Position numbers and translations under genes: made by a program. This document shows positions 50,528 through 61,987 of a stretch of DNA of 64,000 bases, one piece after another. Each line of letters begins with the position of its first letter. Within the stretch, counting starts at the first letter, position 1. This DNA is from Aporrectodea caliginosa. Lineage: Eukaryota > Annelida > Clitellata > Crassiclitellata > Lumbricidae. The notes below the pieces were generated by a model. The model had not been told where the DNA came from and searched no databases. It saw nothing but the letters and a program-made list of their open reading frames with translations. Where the stretch lies: NCBI GenBank assembly GCA_020284085.1, contig JACEVL010000938.1, forward strand, positions 1-64,000, read 5' to 3'.

Positions 50528-51052
50528 ATGGTAACTGTCATTATTTTGCCAATCGTGTTATACGGTCTGTGCGTCTATCTCTCGTGTATGCCTTTGTGTC
50601 CATTCGTGAGTTTGTGTCAGTCCGTGGTTGGTAGGTCAACCAGTGTGCCTGCATGTTTCAGTGGCTCGCTGGTTCATGGCTTGTATGCTTGTCTACCAGT
50701 CTCTGTATGTCGTTGTTTCGCACACACTCTTTCACACAACTTCGCTCTCACACTTTACCGCAATCGGCGTCTCGTAAAACTTGGCGACGGTACAGGCCAA
50801 ATTGTTGGCAGCCAGCTTAACACCGCTGCGGCGTTATCCCACGACACACAGACGGACAACAAACAACGGTGTTCATCACCGGCCAACAACTTGTCAAACG
50901 CCGCACAATTACTATTTCCACCGCATTCCGGACTTCGTGTCAAAACCGTTGCTTTAGTTGACCTTTGGCGGCGTCCGCGCCTTGTTCAACAGACGCCATT
51001 TCTAGGCTGCGAGAGGAGGGCATGGAGGAGAGGTGGGCGAGTTTGGCAATGA
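50528..51052 (+). other. GC-richer unexplained segment with a 174-codon open frame
   Basis: The frame from 50528 stays open for 174 codons, and 50750-51060 is clearly richer in GC and CpG than its surroundings. The translation is Cys/Ser-rich, then Ser/Asn/Arg-rich, and resembles no family I know. ATG is present but no splice partners or homologs are evident. It could be a CpG-rich promoter or first-exon region rather than a gene. Confidence 0.25.
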
Positions 51053-51112
51053 ACTAACCGAATCCACAGTTGGACGTCGAATAAATTTATTGCAGATTGT
51101 ACGACTATCACC

Positions 51113-51472
51113 CAGGGCTGTTAAAGGCTTGGATTTTTGGTTTTTGGTTTTTTTAAAAACAAAAAAAAAACAAAAACCGCAAATTTTGGTTTTTTGGTTT
51201 TTTACAAATTTCAAAATTATAAATGTAAAAAATGACGTCTCTTCAACTCTCTTGGCAATTGTTGTATTGCCTTTGTTAACTTCGTTTTATGACATTCTAC
51301 GGTTCTACTGTTCTAGTTAATTTCATTTATATGCATCTGATTAATTTGAACGGTATTATGCCATTTTTATGAGTTTTATGATCCGAAATAGGAAAATCTC
51401 AAAAAAAAAAAACCAAATAAAACCAAAAAACCAACTTTTCATTTTGAAAAAAGTTTGGTTTTTGCACCTCTG
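51113..51472. mobile_element. hAT MITE with 8-bp target duplication
   Basis: The left end is CAGGGCTGTTAAAGG at 51113; the right end on the minus strand is CAGAGGTGCAAAAACC from 51472. The flanking 8-mers are identical, CTATCACC at 51105-51112 and 51473-51480. The interior near both ends is A/T-homopolymer-rich (GGTTTTTTGG and AAAACCAAAAAACC). 360 bp, noncoding. Confidence 0.85.
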
Positions 51473-51821
51473 CTATCACCAAATTGGACCAATAAATAAG
51501 CGTTGGATATATTGATACCGTGTCCTGAAATATGTTTACTTGTTTACAGTCTGTATATTATTATTATTATTATTACAGTTTGTATAGCAACTTTTATGTG
51601 ATGCTTTTTGGGACCCCTCGAGGTTGCGGAAACAATTAAGGCTCCTTGGCAGAATCTGATCAAATAATGTGTGACTTAAAAGTTAAGACTAAGCGAGAGC
51701 GTTTCGTAAAGTGCTTGTGGCCAATTTTTTTAAAGGAATTTCAGTATATTGCATGCCTACATCCGTCTGTTTGGCCTGTGCTATCCAGTGTAGCAGCCGT
51801 TAACATGCCTAGGGCAGCAGG

Positions 51822-51905
51822 GCTAGCCAGTTGGTCTAAGTACGTTGCCTGCATACATTTATCTCATAATTGAACCTTTGGAACCGAGTTCAAACATTTC
51901 TCGTA
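51822..51905 (+). mobile_element. tRNA-like SINE fragment
   Basis: GCTAGCCAGTTGGTCTAAGT and GGAACCGAGTTCAAACATTT have A- and B-box-like parts at plausible spacing. No tail is recognised, and it is not a functional tRNA. Confidence 0.42.
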
Positions 51906-52311
51906 TGCATATTTTTCACATTACTCATTATATTTATGAAAACTCCCAACAGCAGTGTTGCATGTAGATCATAATTATGAAGCCCATAGGACAACATTCT
52001 CTTATCTTGATGTCATGCATATGTCGCCGCATGGTAGACTTCATGGGAATAATGTCATATGGCTTAACATGCCCTACTGATGATGTGGCTGTTGAGAAAA
52101 CAGCCTGAGAAAACAGCCAAGCAGTCACATTTTGCGTACTGAACGATGAACTCTACGGTCTCTACCTCCATCTGCCTGGTACAGACTATCTCCCATTGTA
52201 TATGAGTATCTTTAGAGTAGGGGTATTAGGCCCGTCCCTAGGAATACGCAACCGCGTAGGACCCGGCGATTCCGCCGAAAGTTAGGGGCCCCCAAAATAC
52301 CATTTATGACG

Positions 52312-52376
52312 GCGACGGGCAGTGGAGGTGTGGTGGCGACGGCGGTGGAGGTGTGGTGGTGACGGCGGTGGAGTGT
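52312..52376 (+). repeat. Left remnant of the GGCGGTGGAGG minisatellite
   Basis: Units such as GACGGCGGTGGAGGTGTGGT match the array at 53018-53822 in sequence and strand. It is separated from that array by the 52378-53012 structure, as if that had inserted into the array. Confidence 0.75.
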
Positions 52377-52377
52377 A

Positions 52378-53012
52378 GGACATTATCCCCCGGACATTAT
52401 CCCCCGGACATTATCCCCCGGACATTATCCCCCGGACATTATCCCCAGGGTAGGACATTATCCCCCCAGTCTAAGATATAATCGTATAATATTCTTGCCG
52501 AAATATGTATATGTATATGTGTATATATTTTGTATATGTATGTGTAAGTATACATACAAATGCATATATATATAAGTATATACATATTTACATATGTATA
52601 TATATATATGGGTATATATATATATATATTTGCATGCATATATACTTATATATATATATATGTATATATGTGTATGTAATACTATGTATCTATATGTATA
52701 TGTATGTATGTAAGGTATATGTATATAGATAAATGTGTATATGTACATATATGTATATATGAATATATATATGTACTTATGTATATATATGTGTATATAT
52801 ATATCCATATATATCTATATATATATAGGATAACATATGTACATGTATATAAATACATATTACATATATATACAAACATACGTATAAATATGTACATATA
52901 CATATATTTACACAGAAGGGGGGATAATGTCCGGGGGGATAATGTCCTACGCAAAATCGGGGGATAATGTCCGGGGGATAATGTCCGGGGATAATGTCCG
53001 GGGATAATGTCC
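52378..53012. mobile_element. Inverted arrays of a GGACATTATCCCC unit around an AT-rich core
   Basis: Six copies of GGACATTATCCCC (13-15-bp spacing) fill 52378-52468 and six copies of the reverse complement GGGGATAATGTCC fill 52918-53012. Between them is ~450 bp of TATATG/ATACAT alternating purine-pyrimidine DNA. The symmetric arms suggest a mobile element with arrayed terminal repeats, but no transposase is present and the class is unknown. Confidence 0.72.
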
Positions 53013-53017
53013 GTTCC

Positions 53018-53822
53018 CCCGGCGGTGGAGGTTGGTGACGACGGCGGTAGAGGTGGATGCGACGGCGGTGGAGGTTGGTGGCGACGGCGGTGACGGTGGA
53101 TGCGACGGCGGTAGAGGTTGGTGGCGACGGCGGTAGAGGTGGTGGCGACGACGGTAGAGGTGGTGGCGACGGCAGTGGAGGTGTGGTGGCGACGGCGGGG
53201 ACGGTGGAGGCGACGGCGGTGACAGTGGATGCGACGGCGGTGACGGTGGATGCGACGACGGTGGAGGTTGGTGGCGACGGCGGTGACGGTGGATGCAACG
53301 GCAGTGGAGGTGTGGTGGCGACGGCGGTGACGGTGGATGCGACGGCGGGGACGGTGGAGGCGACGGCGGTGGATGCGACGGCGGTGACGGTGGATGCGAC
53401 GACGGTGGAGGTTGGTGGCGACGGCGGTGACGGTGGATGCAACGGCAGTGGAGGTGTGGTGGCGACGGCGGTGACGGTGGATGCGACGGCGGGGACGGTG
53501 GATGCGACGGCGGTGACGGTGGATGCGACGACGGTGGAGGTTGGTGGCGACGGCGGTGACGGTGGATGCAACAGCGGTGGAGGTTGGTGGCGACGGCGGT
53601 GACGGTGGATGCGACGACGGTGGAGGTTGGTGGCGACAGCGGGGACGGTGGAGGCGACGGCGCTGGAGGTTGGTGGCGACGGCGGGGACGGTGGATGCGA
53701 CGACGGTGGAGGTTGGTGGCGACAGCGGGGACGGTGGAGGCGACGGCGGTGACGGTGGAGGCGACGGCGGTGGAGGTTGGTGGCGACGGCGGTGGAGGTT
53801 GGTGGCGACGGCGGTGGAGGTC
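53018..53822 (+). repeat. GC-rich minisatellite, triplet-periodic
   Basis: About 800 bp of units built from GACGGCGGTGACGGTGGATGC and GGTGGAGGTTGGTGGCGAC blocks. All unit lengths are multiples of three, so several frames stay open on both strands (up to 390 codons), giving Pro/Ser/His/Arg- or Gly/Asp/Val-rich translations. I regard these as artefacts of period, not genes. A relative in the opposite orientation is at 22320-22665. Confidence 0.88.
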
Positions 53823-56770
53823 TTTCCTAATGGGGCATGGCTTCTCTGTGCCATTGCCTATATGTATGGCACATGTCGAGAACCTCCGAGAGCATGATTG
53901 TTCTGTAAGGGTATTGCAGTGCAAGAGAAGCACACAAGCCCGTTTTGATATCTGGGACGGCGAAGGATGGACTCATTTAGAATTGTGTATGCTTCGTGTG
54001 TATATGTGCGTGTACTTATTACCTTTTATGAACCTTTTAACAGCGCTAGTGCACGGATACCGAACCTCAGTTATACTACCTGCCAAAATTAAGTTCAGCA
54101 CCAATTTGGTGTGCCATGAACCAAATGTATGTTTTTCTTCATTTTGCACATAACACTTATATAACTTACTGGGACCTAAGTCATAATTGAAGAAGTCAAG
54201 CACACATGTGCAGGCTTGTTGGTTAAAGCTGGGCCCATGCTTCCAGTGCTTTTGACCCTCATGCTGGCTAACTGGTAACACAGCAGCGCTTCTGCAATTA
54301 TGTCCGAGGTGAGATTCCTGTGCATCTACTGCGATACAAGTCCAGAAGCACTGATCACACCACTAGTGCCTGGTATGGATATTCAGTTATACATGCAATA
54401 GCCCAAATCCTTCTTTATCTCCTTCAAAGCAATTCAGACACAGAGACAATGAAGAGTTATTGTTAATTTTACTTCATATCATTTCACAACTAAATCAAAA
54501 CCACACCAGAATCAGATTCAAAACATGATTGACAGACATCGTTAAACTTACAACCGTAACGTTGTTGAACAGTTTAAATCGAGTAGAAACTTGACTAAAT
54601 TTTGCCTTAACACAGACACTGTCACAGAGGCTAAAATACTAAAGCAAAGCTTACATTTTATGAATCATGCATGAGCCATAAATCACATTTAAGGCACTTT
54701 TGGCAAATGTTTATGTTGTCTTGGCCATTATGATAATTTTGCTATGAAATCATCAGATTAGATTAAAATACCAGAATTGGTGCTGAAAATCACGAAAATA
54801 TATTAGTTAGGCATTTACTTAAGTACACCAAGAATTAGGAAATTCTACTAAACCTGGAAATGCTCTGCAAGATGGGAATCTAAAGTTTCGAAATTCATGT
54901 AATATTACAATTATCTCCTAGAAATTATTTCATAAAGTGATTATCAGGATAGTTAAAACTGTGGAAATTACCTAACAGATGCAAACCACTGAATCTTGAG
55001 CATTTGGATATTGAAAACTATCTTGCAAGCATGAATTGTCAGTAGCAAAGAAATCAAACAAGTTCAGAGCATCTTACCTATCACTATGGTAATATACACC
55101 AGAATGAGAAAATATAAGACCTGCTGAAAAAAGTATAGTATCTACTGGATGCATGGTCATTACGTTATCGTACAAATTCAACTCAGTATGCTGCAAATCA
55201 ACAGCTTTCAATGTAAACAAGAACCAGAGCTATATGTGAATACAGAATACGCATCATTTGAAGCTTTGGTGGCTGTCTGGGCCTTCGAGGTATCCGCTAT
55301 TACACATCTTCGAAGTGCAAGACAAAAAGGCAAAGACAGCAAAGGAGAAACAACACAAGTAATGTAATCATAAAACTTGCATATTGCCCCTTCAAGTGAA
55401 ACTGTTAAAGCAAACCCAGCATTCCCTCACCTCTGTGTCATTCTCTATGTCAACTTTACTGTCTCACACATTCCTCTCTTGGAAAATCTCCATTAGGAAG
55501 CGCTTCTAATTATCCCAAGCGCTGTATAAATTATGGAACTACATTACACATATTACGCTGCAGGATAGTGACACTACCAATAATACTTTCTTAAATAAAC
55601 TCTCTCGCTGTTAGCACCACACATACTCTGCTACAAAAAAATCAATACTGTCCACAATATCTGTAAGAAACATTGAAAGATAATAGTCCAACAGTCGAAG
55701 CTAAATGACCCTTGCTGATCACATTAATGTACAATTGTACATTGCAAGAAATTAACACACAAAACCAATGGCAACAAAAATTGCTAGACTCTATTCTTGC
55801 AAAAATGAAAAGTGAGTTTAATAATAATAATAATGACAATTTATATGGTGCCGTAACACAGCCACGCCATTACAAGGGTGCCTAGTTTTAGTCCATAGTT
55901 CAGAGGCAAGTCAGTAAAATTAAATACTTGGATGAGTAACTACAAGGAAACGAAGAAGACATGAGCACTGAATGCTAAGTTACCATACACAACAACATCC
56001 GAAAATAGTACAACAAAATTTTAGTCTTTTTTAACTCAAATGACAAAAGCTCAAATGATGTTGTACTTAATTGTAACATCTTTGGGTAACAAGTCTTTTC
56101 TGAATAGAAATCTGAATTAAAACATACACTGTGCCTATCAATACTGCTTCCACATAAAAATGTCACTCGTCACGATAAAAAGCAAAAATATTCCTTACTT
56201 GAACTACTCAAAGGCAGATGCAGCACAAACAAGAAACATCTGCAAACTTAAAATAGCGGTAGCACTACCACCAAATAGAACAGGCATAATTCCGAGCGCA
56301 TTTAAATTAAAATAAAATGTCATGCCTATATTAAAATTAATGATTGTTCAAACAGCACTGAAACAAACTGTTAATTCATTAACAATACAACTGTCCAACA
56401 TCTGCAATAGTAAAATGTCAAGTCTTCTAGTAACTTTGGCTACAAATAAACTTGCTTAAAATTTCATACAGTAACTTTCTCCAACTGCCAAACAATCAGG
56501 AAACAGATTACCTAAGTCTTTAAATCAGACACATATTTCCATGGCAAAAGAGCTCTAATTTACTGGCAATCTGAAAGCCATGCATCAAGACTTCATTTAA
56601 ACATCGAGACTCGACCGATAAAATAAGTATGGATGTTCAGTTTATTGCAGTACATACTTCCAAAATCACAACCATCAGAATTCATCTGAAAAATCCATCC
56701 TATCACATAAAATTAGACCAATGATAAAATACTGTTTCAGACATTTGAACTTTAAAAATCACATGTTCCA
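53823..56770. other. Intergenic DNA and DYRK2 3' flank
   Basis: Mostly AT-rich. Minus-strand AATAAA at 56646-56641 lies ~125 bp after the DYRK2 stop. A minus-strand ATT-tailed SINE or LINE end is at 55818-55890. The stretch 53823-54300 has a 195-codon frame running out of the minisatellite that I do not believe is coding. Confidence 0.5.
55818..55890 (-). mobile_element. Minus-strand LINE/SINE 3' end with ATT tail
   Basis: AATAATAATAATAATGACAA and TTTATATGGTGCCGTAACAC is the reverse complement of a GGCACCATATAAAT-ATT tail like those at 37505 and 60786. Confidence 0.5.
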
Positions 56771-58480
56771 CTACACCCTGATTACGTTTGAGGGCTGATA
56801 AGGCAAAGCCGCAAAGTCCATGGTCTTAGCTTTGCCTGTCTGTGACGAGATCTGCACGCTCTTGGAGTCAGCACCAGCAGTGGCAATGCGTCGTGCATTA
56901 ACACCAGGAAACCCATTGTTCATTTTGGCCGCGATCGGAATCTGTGCCGTCTGTGTTCGAATGACAGCCGGCTTTGCTTTGTTGTCATCCATCGTCGATT
57001 GCTTCTTCTTCAGCCATGCATGACGAAGCGCTTGCGTCGGGAGCATCCTATCGGCAGGATCCCATTCCAAACAGCGCCGTAGAAAGTCAATGAAATACGG
57101 ATCGCTGCAGCCTTTCAGGGCTTCGTCGAGGTTGCGAGAGCCCGGTGGTCCACGGAACTTTCCTCGCTTCGACTTCCCACCTTCGTACTTGAGCTCACCA
57201 TTCGGAAACACAGTCGCTGGCATACAATAGCGGGGATATCCTTGTGACGAAATGAAGTTTCTCACTCTCTTGCAGCCATCTAGGAACTTCTGTGGTGGCA
57301 TTCCTAGGAGCTCGACGATGCAGGCGAACTGATCAGCTTCATCTTCGCCAGGAAACAGCGGATAGCCGGTGTAGAGCTCGGCCAGGATGCACCCAAGACT
57401 CCACATGTCGATCGGCATTCCGTACTTAGCTCCGAGTATAACCTCCGGAGCTCGATAGAAACGCGACTGAATGTACGTGTAGATGCGCTGATGTTCGTAA
57501 CAGCTCGATCCGAAATCAATCACCTTGATGCTGCTGCGATTTTCCTGCCTGAGGAGAATGTTCTCTGGTTTCAAATCGCAGTGAATCAGACGGTTACGGT
57601 AGAGAAGTTCGAGGCACTGGAGAATAGAGTGCGCGAACCGTCGAACCAACGGCAGTTTGAAACCTCGGTACTTGTTCCTCTTGGTCAGCTCATACAGATT
57701 GATGCTCAGCAACTCGAAAGTTATGCAGATGTGATTTCGAAATGTGAACTGATCAAACATCTGTACTACGTTGGCACTCTTATCCTTGTCCTGTTTTTTC
57801 AGGTGCTCCAAAATCCGGATTTCTTCTTGGGCCTGGCGGTGAAACCGGTTTTCATTCCTCACCATCTTAAGTGCCACATATGTCCTTTCCTTGTGGTCGT
57901 AAGCTTTTACCACCTGTCCGAAACTTCCTTTTCCTATAAGCTTCAGGACTTCGTACCGGTAACCCACATGATCATGTGGAACATGTATATATGATCCATT
58001 ATCATCGTCATAACCATTATTGTTGCGATCATCCAAGACTCCTGGCTGCTTTTTGGCATTCGGACCAACAAAGTATATTTTGCTGTAGGTGAATATTTCG
58101 TGGTGTTCGAATGAAGTCAATTTATGCATGAACTGCTTCATGGCCGACTCCGGAGTAAGAACCTGTGAACGCTTTGCGATGCCCGAACCTTCGTGTCTCA
58201 GAACAGGCAGCACTTCGTTTCCATTTGGAGCCATGTTTTCGTATTCGTTTGGACTAAGTTTTACCTTGGAGTCCTTCAGCTGCTTATTACTGGAGCTCTC
58301 CTGGTACAGCTGCTGAACTTTTACGCTGGAGTTGCTCTCTGGCATGGTACGCGTCGAGACATTTACAAGTGGTGGAAGTCGTGGAGCCGCTATTACACTC
58401 GAGGCGCTGTTCAAGTTCTCCGTCGAACTTCCAATTGGTCGTTTTCGCAAACCCAACAAAGTAACGCTCTGGTTCGACAT
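56771..58480 (-). CDS. DYRK2: Dual-specificity tyrosine-regulated kinase 2 (class II DYRK), complete, intronless CDS
   Basis: Ser/Thr kinase of 569 aa that autophosphorylates on tyrosine. ATG at 58480 is the first after an in-frame TAG, so the start is firm. The N-terminal autophosphorylation accessory region of class II DYRKs is seen ([20 protein letters not shown], then [12 protein letters not shown], residues ~108-140) followed by the DH-box-like [11 protein letters not shown]. Kinase domain ~176-490: P-loop GKGSFG 183-188, VALK lysine K205, catalytic HCDLKPEN with D302, DFG 322-324, activation-loop YTY with Y334/Y336, [11 protein letters not shown], then the CMGC-type insert. In vertebrates it phosphorylates p53 and katanin and scaffolds the EDVP ubiquitin ligase; here that is inference. 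DYRK3 and DYRK4 share the layout, so the symbol marks the DYRK2/3 clade member. A single coding exon matches the mostly single-exon vertebrate gene. Confidence 0.94.
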   Translation of the reverse strand: MSNQSVTLLGLRKRPIGSSTENLNSASSVIAAPRLPPLVNVSTRTMPESNSSVKVQQLYQESSSNKQLKDSKVKLSPNEYENMAPNGNEVLPVLRHEGSGIAKRSQVLTPESAMKQFMHKLTSFEHHEIFTYSKIYFVGPNAKKQPGVLDDRNNNGYDDDNGSYIHVPHDHVGYRYEVLKLIGKGSFGQVVKAYDHKERTYVALKMVRNENRFHRQAQEEIRILEHLKKQDKDKSANVVQMFDQFTFRNHICITFELLSINLYELTKRNKYRGFKLPLVRRFAHSILQCLELLYRNRLIHCDLKPENILLRQENRSSIKVIDFGSSCYEHQRIYTYIQSRFYRAPEVILGAKYGMPIDMWSLGCILAELYTGYPLFPGEDEADQFACIVELLGMPPQKFLDGCKRVRNFISSQGYPRYCMPATVFPNGELKYEGGKSKRGKFRGPPGSRNLDEALKGCSDPYFIDFLRRCLEWDPADRMLPTQALRHAWLKKKQSTMDDNKAKPAVIRTQTAQIPIAAKMNNGFPGVNARRIATAGADSKSVQISSQTGKAKTMDFAALPYQPSNVIRV

Positions 58481-58779
58481 AATCAATTGTCCGAGAATTC
58501 CGTGCAATCCGGCAAACCAGCGAGTCTATCTATATCTATGTCTGGGGCTTCGAATAACGAGACGAGTGTTGTATGTATACGCTACCAAGCCTCCTGATTA
58601 ATGGTACCACTCAGGGAAACGCCGACGCAAGACAGAAACTTTCCCACATTAAAAATGCCAGCCACGTATTATGCACCGAAAAGGAGTTTCATTTATTGCG
58701 CGTGCCTGTTTCTGATAAAATGAAGGACAGAGGTAAATTTCTAACGTTATTGTTCAAACATAATGACCAACTAACTCGA

Positions 58780-58950
58780 CCGCTTCCAAGTTTTCTCTCC
58801 GTTGTCATGCAAAAGAGCGCAACTGGCCGCTGGTGCTAGGCTCCGTCACGTGGCAGCACCACAGCCAATCAAAAACGTTTGCACCGACCTACAATGATAT
58901 ATTCGACCCGACCTGTTTTTCTAGCGCTCTCATTGGCGGCTGGATACGCA
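58780..58950 (-). promoter_or_regulatory. Probable DYRK2 promoter
   Basis: Within 300-470 bp upstream of the DYRK2 start lie an E-box in GTCACGTGGC (58845-58854), a CCAAT box in AGCCAATC near 58862 and an inverted one in CATTGGCGG near 58930, in GC-richer DNA. No TATA box. Inferred from motif clustering. Confidence 0.4.
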
Positions 58951-58980
58951 GCGTGCGGTGGTCGGCGAAGATCAAAGACT

Positions 58981-59431
58981 GAAGAGGGCACAGTTGTGTA
59001 AACAAAGGAAATCCCATGGTAAAACAATGCGTGTGAAGTTGTTAGACTAAGCTCTCGATCCAAAGGCTAGTCTACAGCGTCTTTCATACTGAGGTCTTCG
59101 GCAACACAAACAACCCGGGGGTTATTTTAAATTGGAATCTTGTCTGATTCAGTCAGTCAATAGTAGAACCACAGTAGAAATAATTATTTAATATAGGCCT
59201 ACTTTGGTAGAACCCAAAACAGATTAAAAATTCGCGGCAACAACCGTGCCAACTACCACGTACTTGAAATCTGAGGCAAAGCAAATAAACTGATGTCGAG
59301 ACGTCGCTTAAAATAACAAGTTGCACACCGGATCTAGTTTTATTAGTTATACTGTTGCATCAAGGACCTATTTATTATACCTAGCTTCCTAGCTGTTGCA
59401 TTAATTTATATACGTTACACTAAATAGACAC
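58981..59431. other. DYRK2 upstream intergenic DNA
   Basis: No repeat or gene recognised; AGGCCTA occurs near 59197. Confidence 0.45.
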
Positions 59432-59502
59432 TATATATATATAGTATATATATATATATATATATATACAGAGACAGATATATATATATATATATATGTC
59501 TA

Positions 59503-59570
<68 letters not shown>

Positions 59571-59671
59571 CTTGTCCCGTCGATTCGCTGAATCCTAGCG
59601 ACCCTCATAGTCAGCCTTCTCCATGCGTTCCGATCTCTTCGCCTGTCACTCCGGAAGGTCCATCATCATCG

Positions 59672-59722
<51 letters not shown>
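59432..59722. repeat. Long TA-dinucleotide tracts
   Basis: Near-pure (TA)n at about 59435-59568 and 59676-59722, separated by ~100 bp of unique sequence. Confidence 0.9.
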
Positions 59723-59724
<2 letters not shown>

Positions 59725-60475
59725 CAGCAATTTTTTAATAAAATTGTTGATGTATTGTATAGTATAAAGTTTGACTCTGTGTATAGCTACCCTATTGCTG
59801 TACCAATTATAGATCAACTGATATTTTGAGCTAGCACAGGGTCAAAAATAACTACGGAATTGCTGAATCATGAAGCTTGCCAGTATGAAGAGATTAACTC
59901 CTTTAATTACAGTAGTTTACTTTTGAATGTGACATGTTAGTAGGGTCTTGGTATTACCAGATTATGCTATCTAATCACTTGCAGTTGCCATATACATGTA
60001 GTAAAAGTTCACAGCAGTGACATGATGAAGTGGCTAATTGAGTCAACCTGTCAACTCTGCGACCAGCATTCGACTTGTAAGTACGTCATTTGAAACCATC
60101 ACGATTCATTCGTGCGGCATTATCTCACAGGTCACTTGTCACCATAGACACTACATCATCCTTACATCTCAAGTAAACACAAGTCTATGGTTATATTACT
60201 GCATGACAATTGCTTGTTTAATTTTGGTCATTGTTCTGATCAGTTAAAGATAAGCGTCCGTTATTGGTTCTCGTTTAATCTTCAGGCTATACACTCAAAC
60301 TCGAGAGTACCTGGTACATGAAGACAACTTATCAAAGTGCTTGTCTCCCAAGATAAAAATGCCAATCATTTGAAAATTGAGTCACAATAGGAAAAGTAAT
60401 GGTCAAAGTGTTACGACAAACACTTTGACCATTAAATTCAACTCTGACTTCTTAACGTCTTCCTGGTTTCAATGT

Positions 60476-60786
60476 GCACTTCAAACTTTGTAAGGCGGGC
60501 ACAATCACATTGTAGTGGGATTGCGCTGTACATAATGTAACTTCTTCCTGGTCTTCTACGAGGTTTGGCGACTGTTCCTTCTCTGTCGCAGGACCTACTG
60601 CCTGGAACAGTCTTCCAGACCATGTAAAGAATGTGCCATCTCTAGAGACATTTAAATCAAAGCTCAAGACCTATCTGTTTAAACAATCATATGACTGATT
60701 GATTTGTTGAACTCATGTACAGCGCCCTTTCCTTCGGCCTCAGCTGTGCTACGGCGCTATAGAAATCGTCTTATTATTATTATTAT
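60476..60786 (+). mobile_element. L2/CR1-type LINE 3' end
   Basis: Plus strand encodes TRFGDCSFSVAGPTAWNSLP, then DHVKNVPSLETFKSKLKTYL and a stop at 60698, a characteristic L2/CR1 reverse-transcriptase C-terminus. The 3' UTR ends CAGCGCCCTTTCC, CTACGGCGCTATAGAAATC and an ATT-repeat tail. Confidence 0.85.
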
Positions 60787-61987
60787 TAAACCATCTACAG
60801 CAGTTGTGATTAACCTCTGCATGGCCTAGTAATAGTATTTGGGCATGTATGCAGTTAGAAAAGCAGTTCAGAAAGCCAGAATAGCCAGAATCAGCCAGAT
60901 GTTATGTAACAAATTTCAGCCACATGATTTTCCCACAAAGTCAATGAGTTTCATGTCAGAAGTTCTTTAAAATGCGAAGCACGTAGATCAACAGTATCTT
61001 TACGCCTTTACTTGGACTGTCAGACAAAAGGCTGGATGTGGCCTGTCAACCAAAAGGTTGAAGGTTAAAATCCCTGCCAGAGCACAAATTTCCTTCAAGA
61101 TTTTGACTGTATTCAGTGAATGATACATACAGACAAGCAAGGTCAAGCTTCCTAATTCTTAAAAGCATGGTACTGTAATGAAAATCGTTATGCAGGATTT
61201 GTTCAAAGCTCATGAAAGCCCCATCTTGGGCGACCATCTTACTCACAAGCCGTTATTGTACAAAACTGATGGGGCACACTGTTATGAGCATCTAAAAGGT
61301 AATACCAATCATCCAGGTATCTTACTTTCTAAGTGCTTATCTTATTTTCTTCTGCCTGCTGCCAGGGTCAATTTGTCTGTATACCTGTCACTCACTGTCC
61401 ATGCGGGGCGGTGGTGTAGAGGTATTCGGTCTTGCACTTCTGTCACTGTCATTCAGTTTGTCAGCTTCCATCCGTGTACAGTGTATCTCTTGAATGCAGG
61501 TTACGCCATTTTCACATGAAAACAGAATGTACCAAGATTGAAACCCTGACACCAAGATGGAGGGTGTGGTGTAACTGCACAAGCATACAGCAATCAGTCA
61601 GTTATGTCACAAGCCCATTCAGAAAAACCAACCACAGGCCACAAACAAACAGAAAACATCTCCTGTCCAATTTAACTTTATGAAGCTAACTTTTGGAACT
61701 TCTCCCACGTGACAAGAACTTTGAATCAACAAACGATACTTCACGTTTTGAGTGAGAAAGTTCAACACGATGTTTGTCCGTATGATTTAATTACTAAGTA
61801 GTCTACATAAGTTACTCTCTCACGTCAAGTTTCTTTTATTTTTGAGAACATCTTTCTCAGCCACAAACATGACCACCAGAATCACTTCACTATGATCAAG
61901 TCTACGACTCACGAGATGAATCACACACGAAAAACACGTCCGAAATTTACTTTCCAGCATTAGGTCGATTCAGTCCCATCTGCGTTC
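60787..61987. other. Intergenic DNA and NDUFA12 3' flank
   Basis: A tRNA-like remnant (GGCCTGTCAACC, GGTTAAAATCC) lies at 61030-61076 and a SINE head fragment GGGCGGTGGTGTAGAGGT near 61404-61424. The rest is unremarkable; frames up to 113 codons have no known motifs. Confidence 0.45.

Noticed and set aside
52439..53933. Long overlapping frames of up to 390 codons with Pro/Ser/His/Arg repeats
   Set aside because: Triplet-periodic minisatellite fused to alternating TATATG DNA leaves frames open by chance on both strands; no domain or splice structure.
56820..58601. Plus-strand frames of 67-167 codons over DYRK2
   Set aside because: Antisense shadows of the kinase frame.
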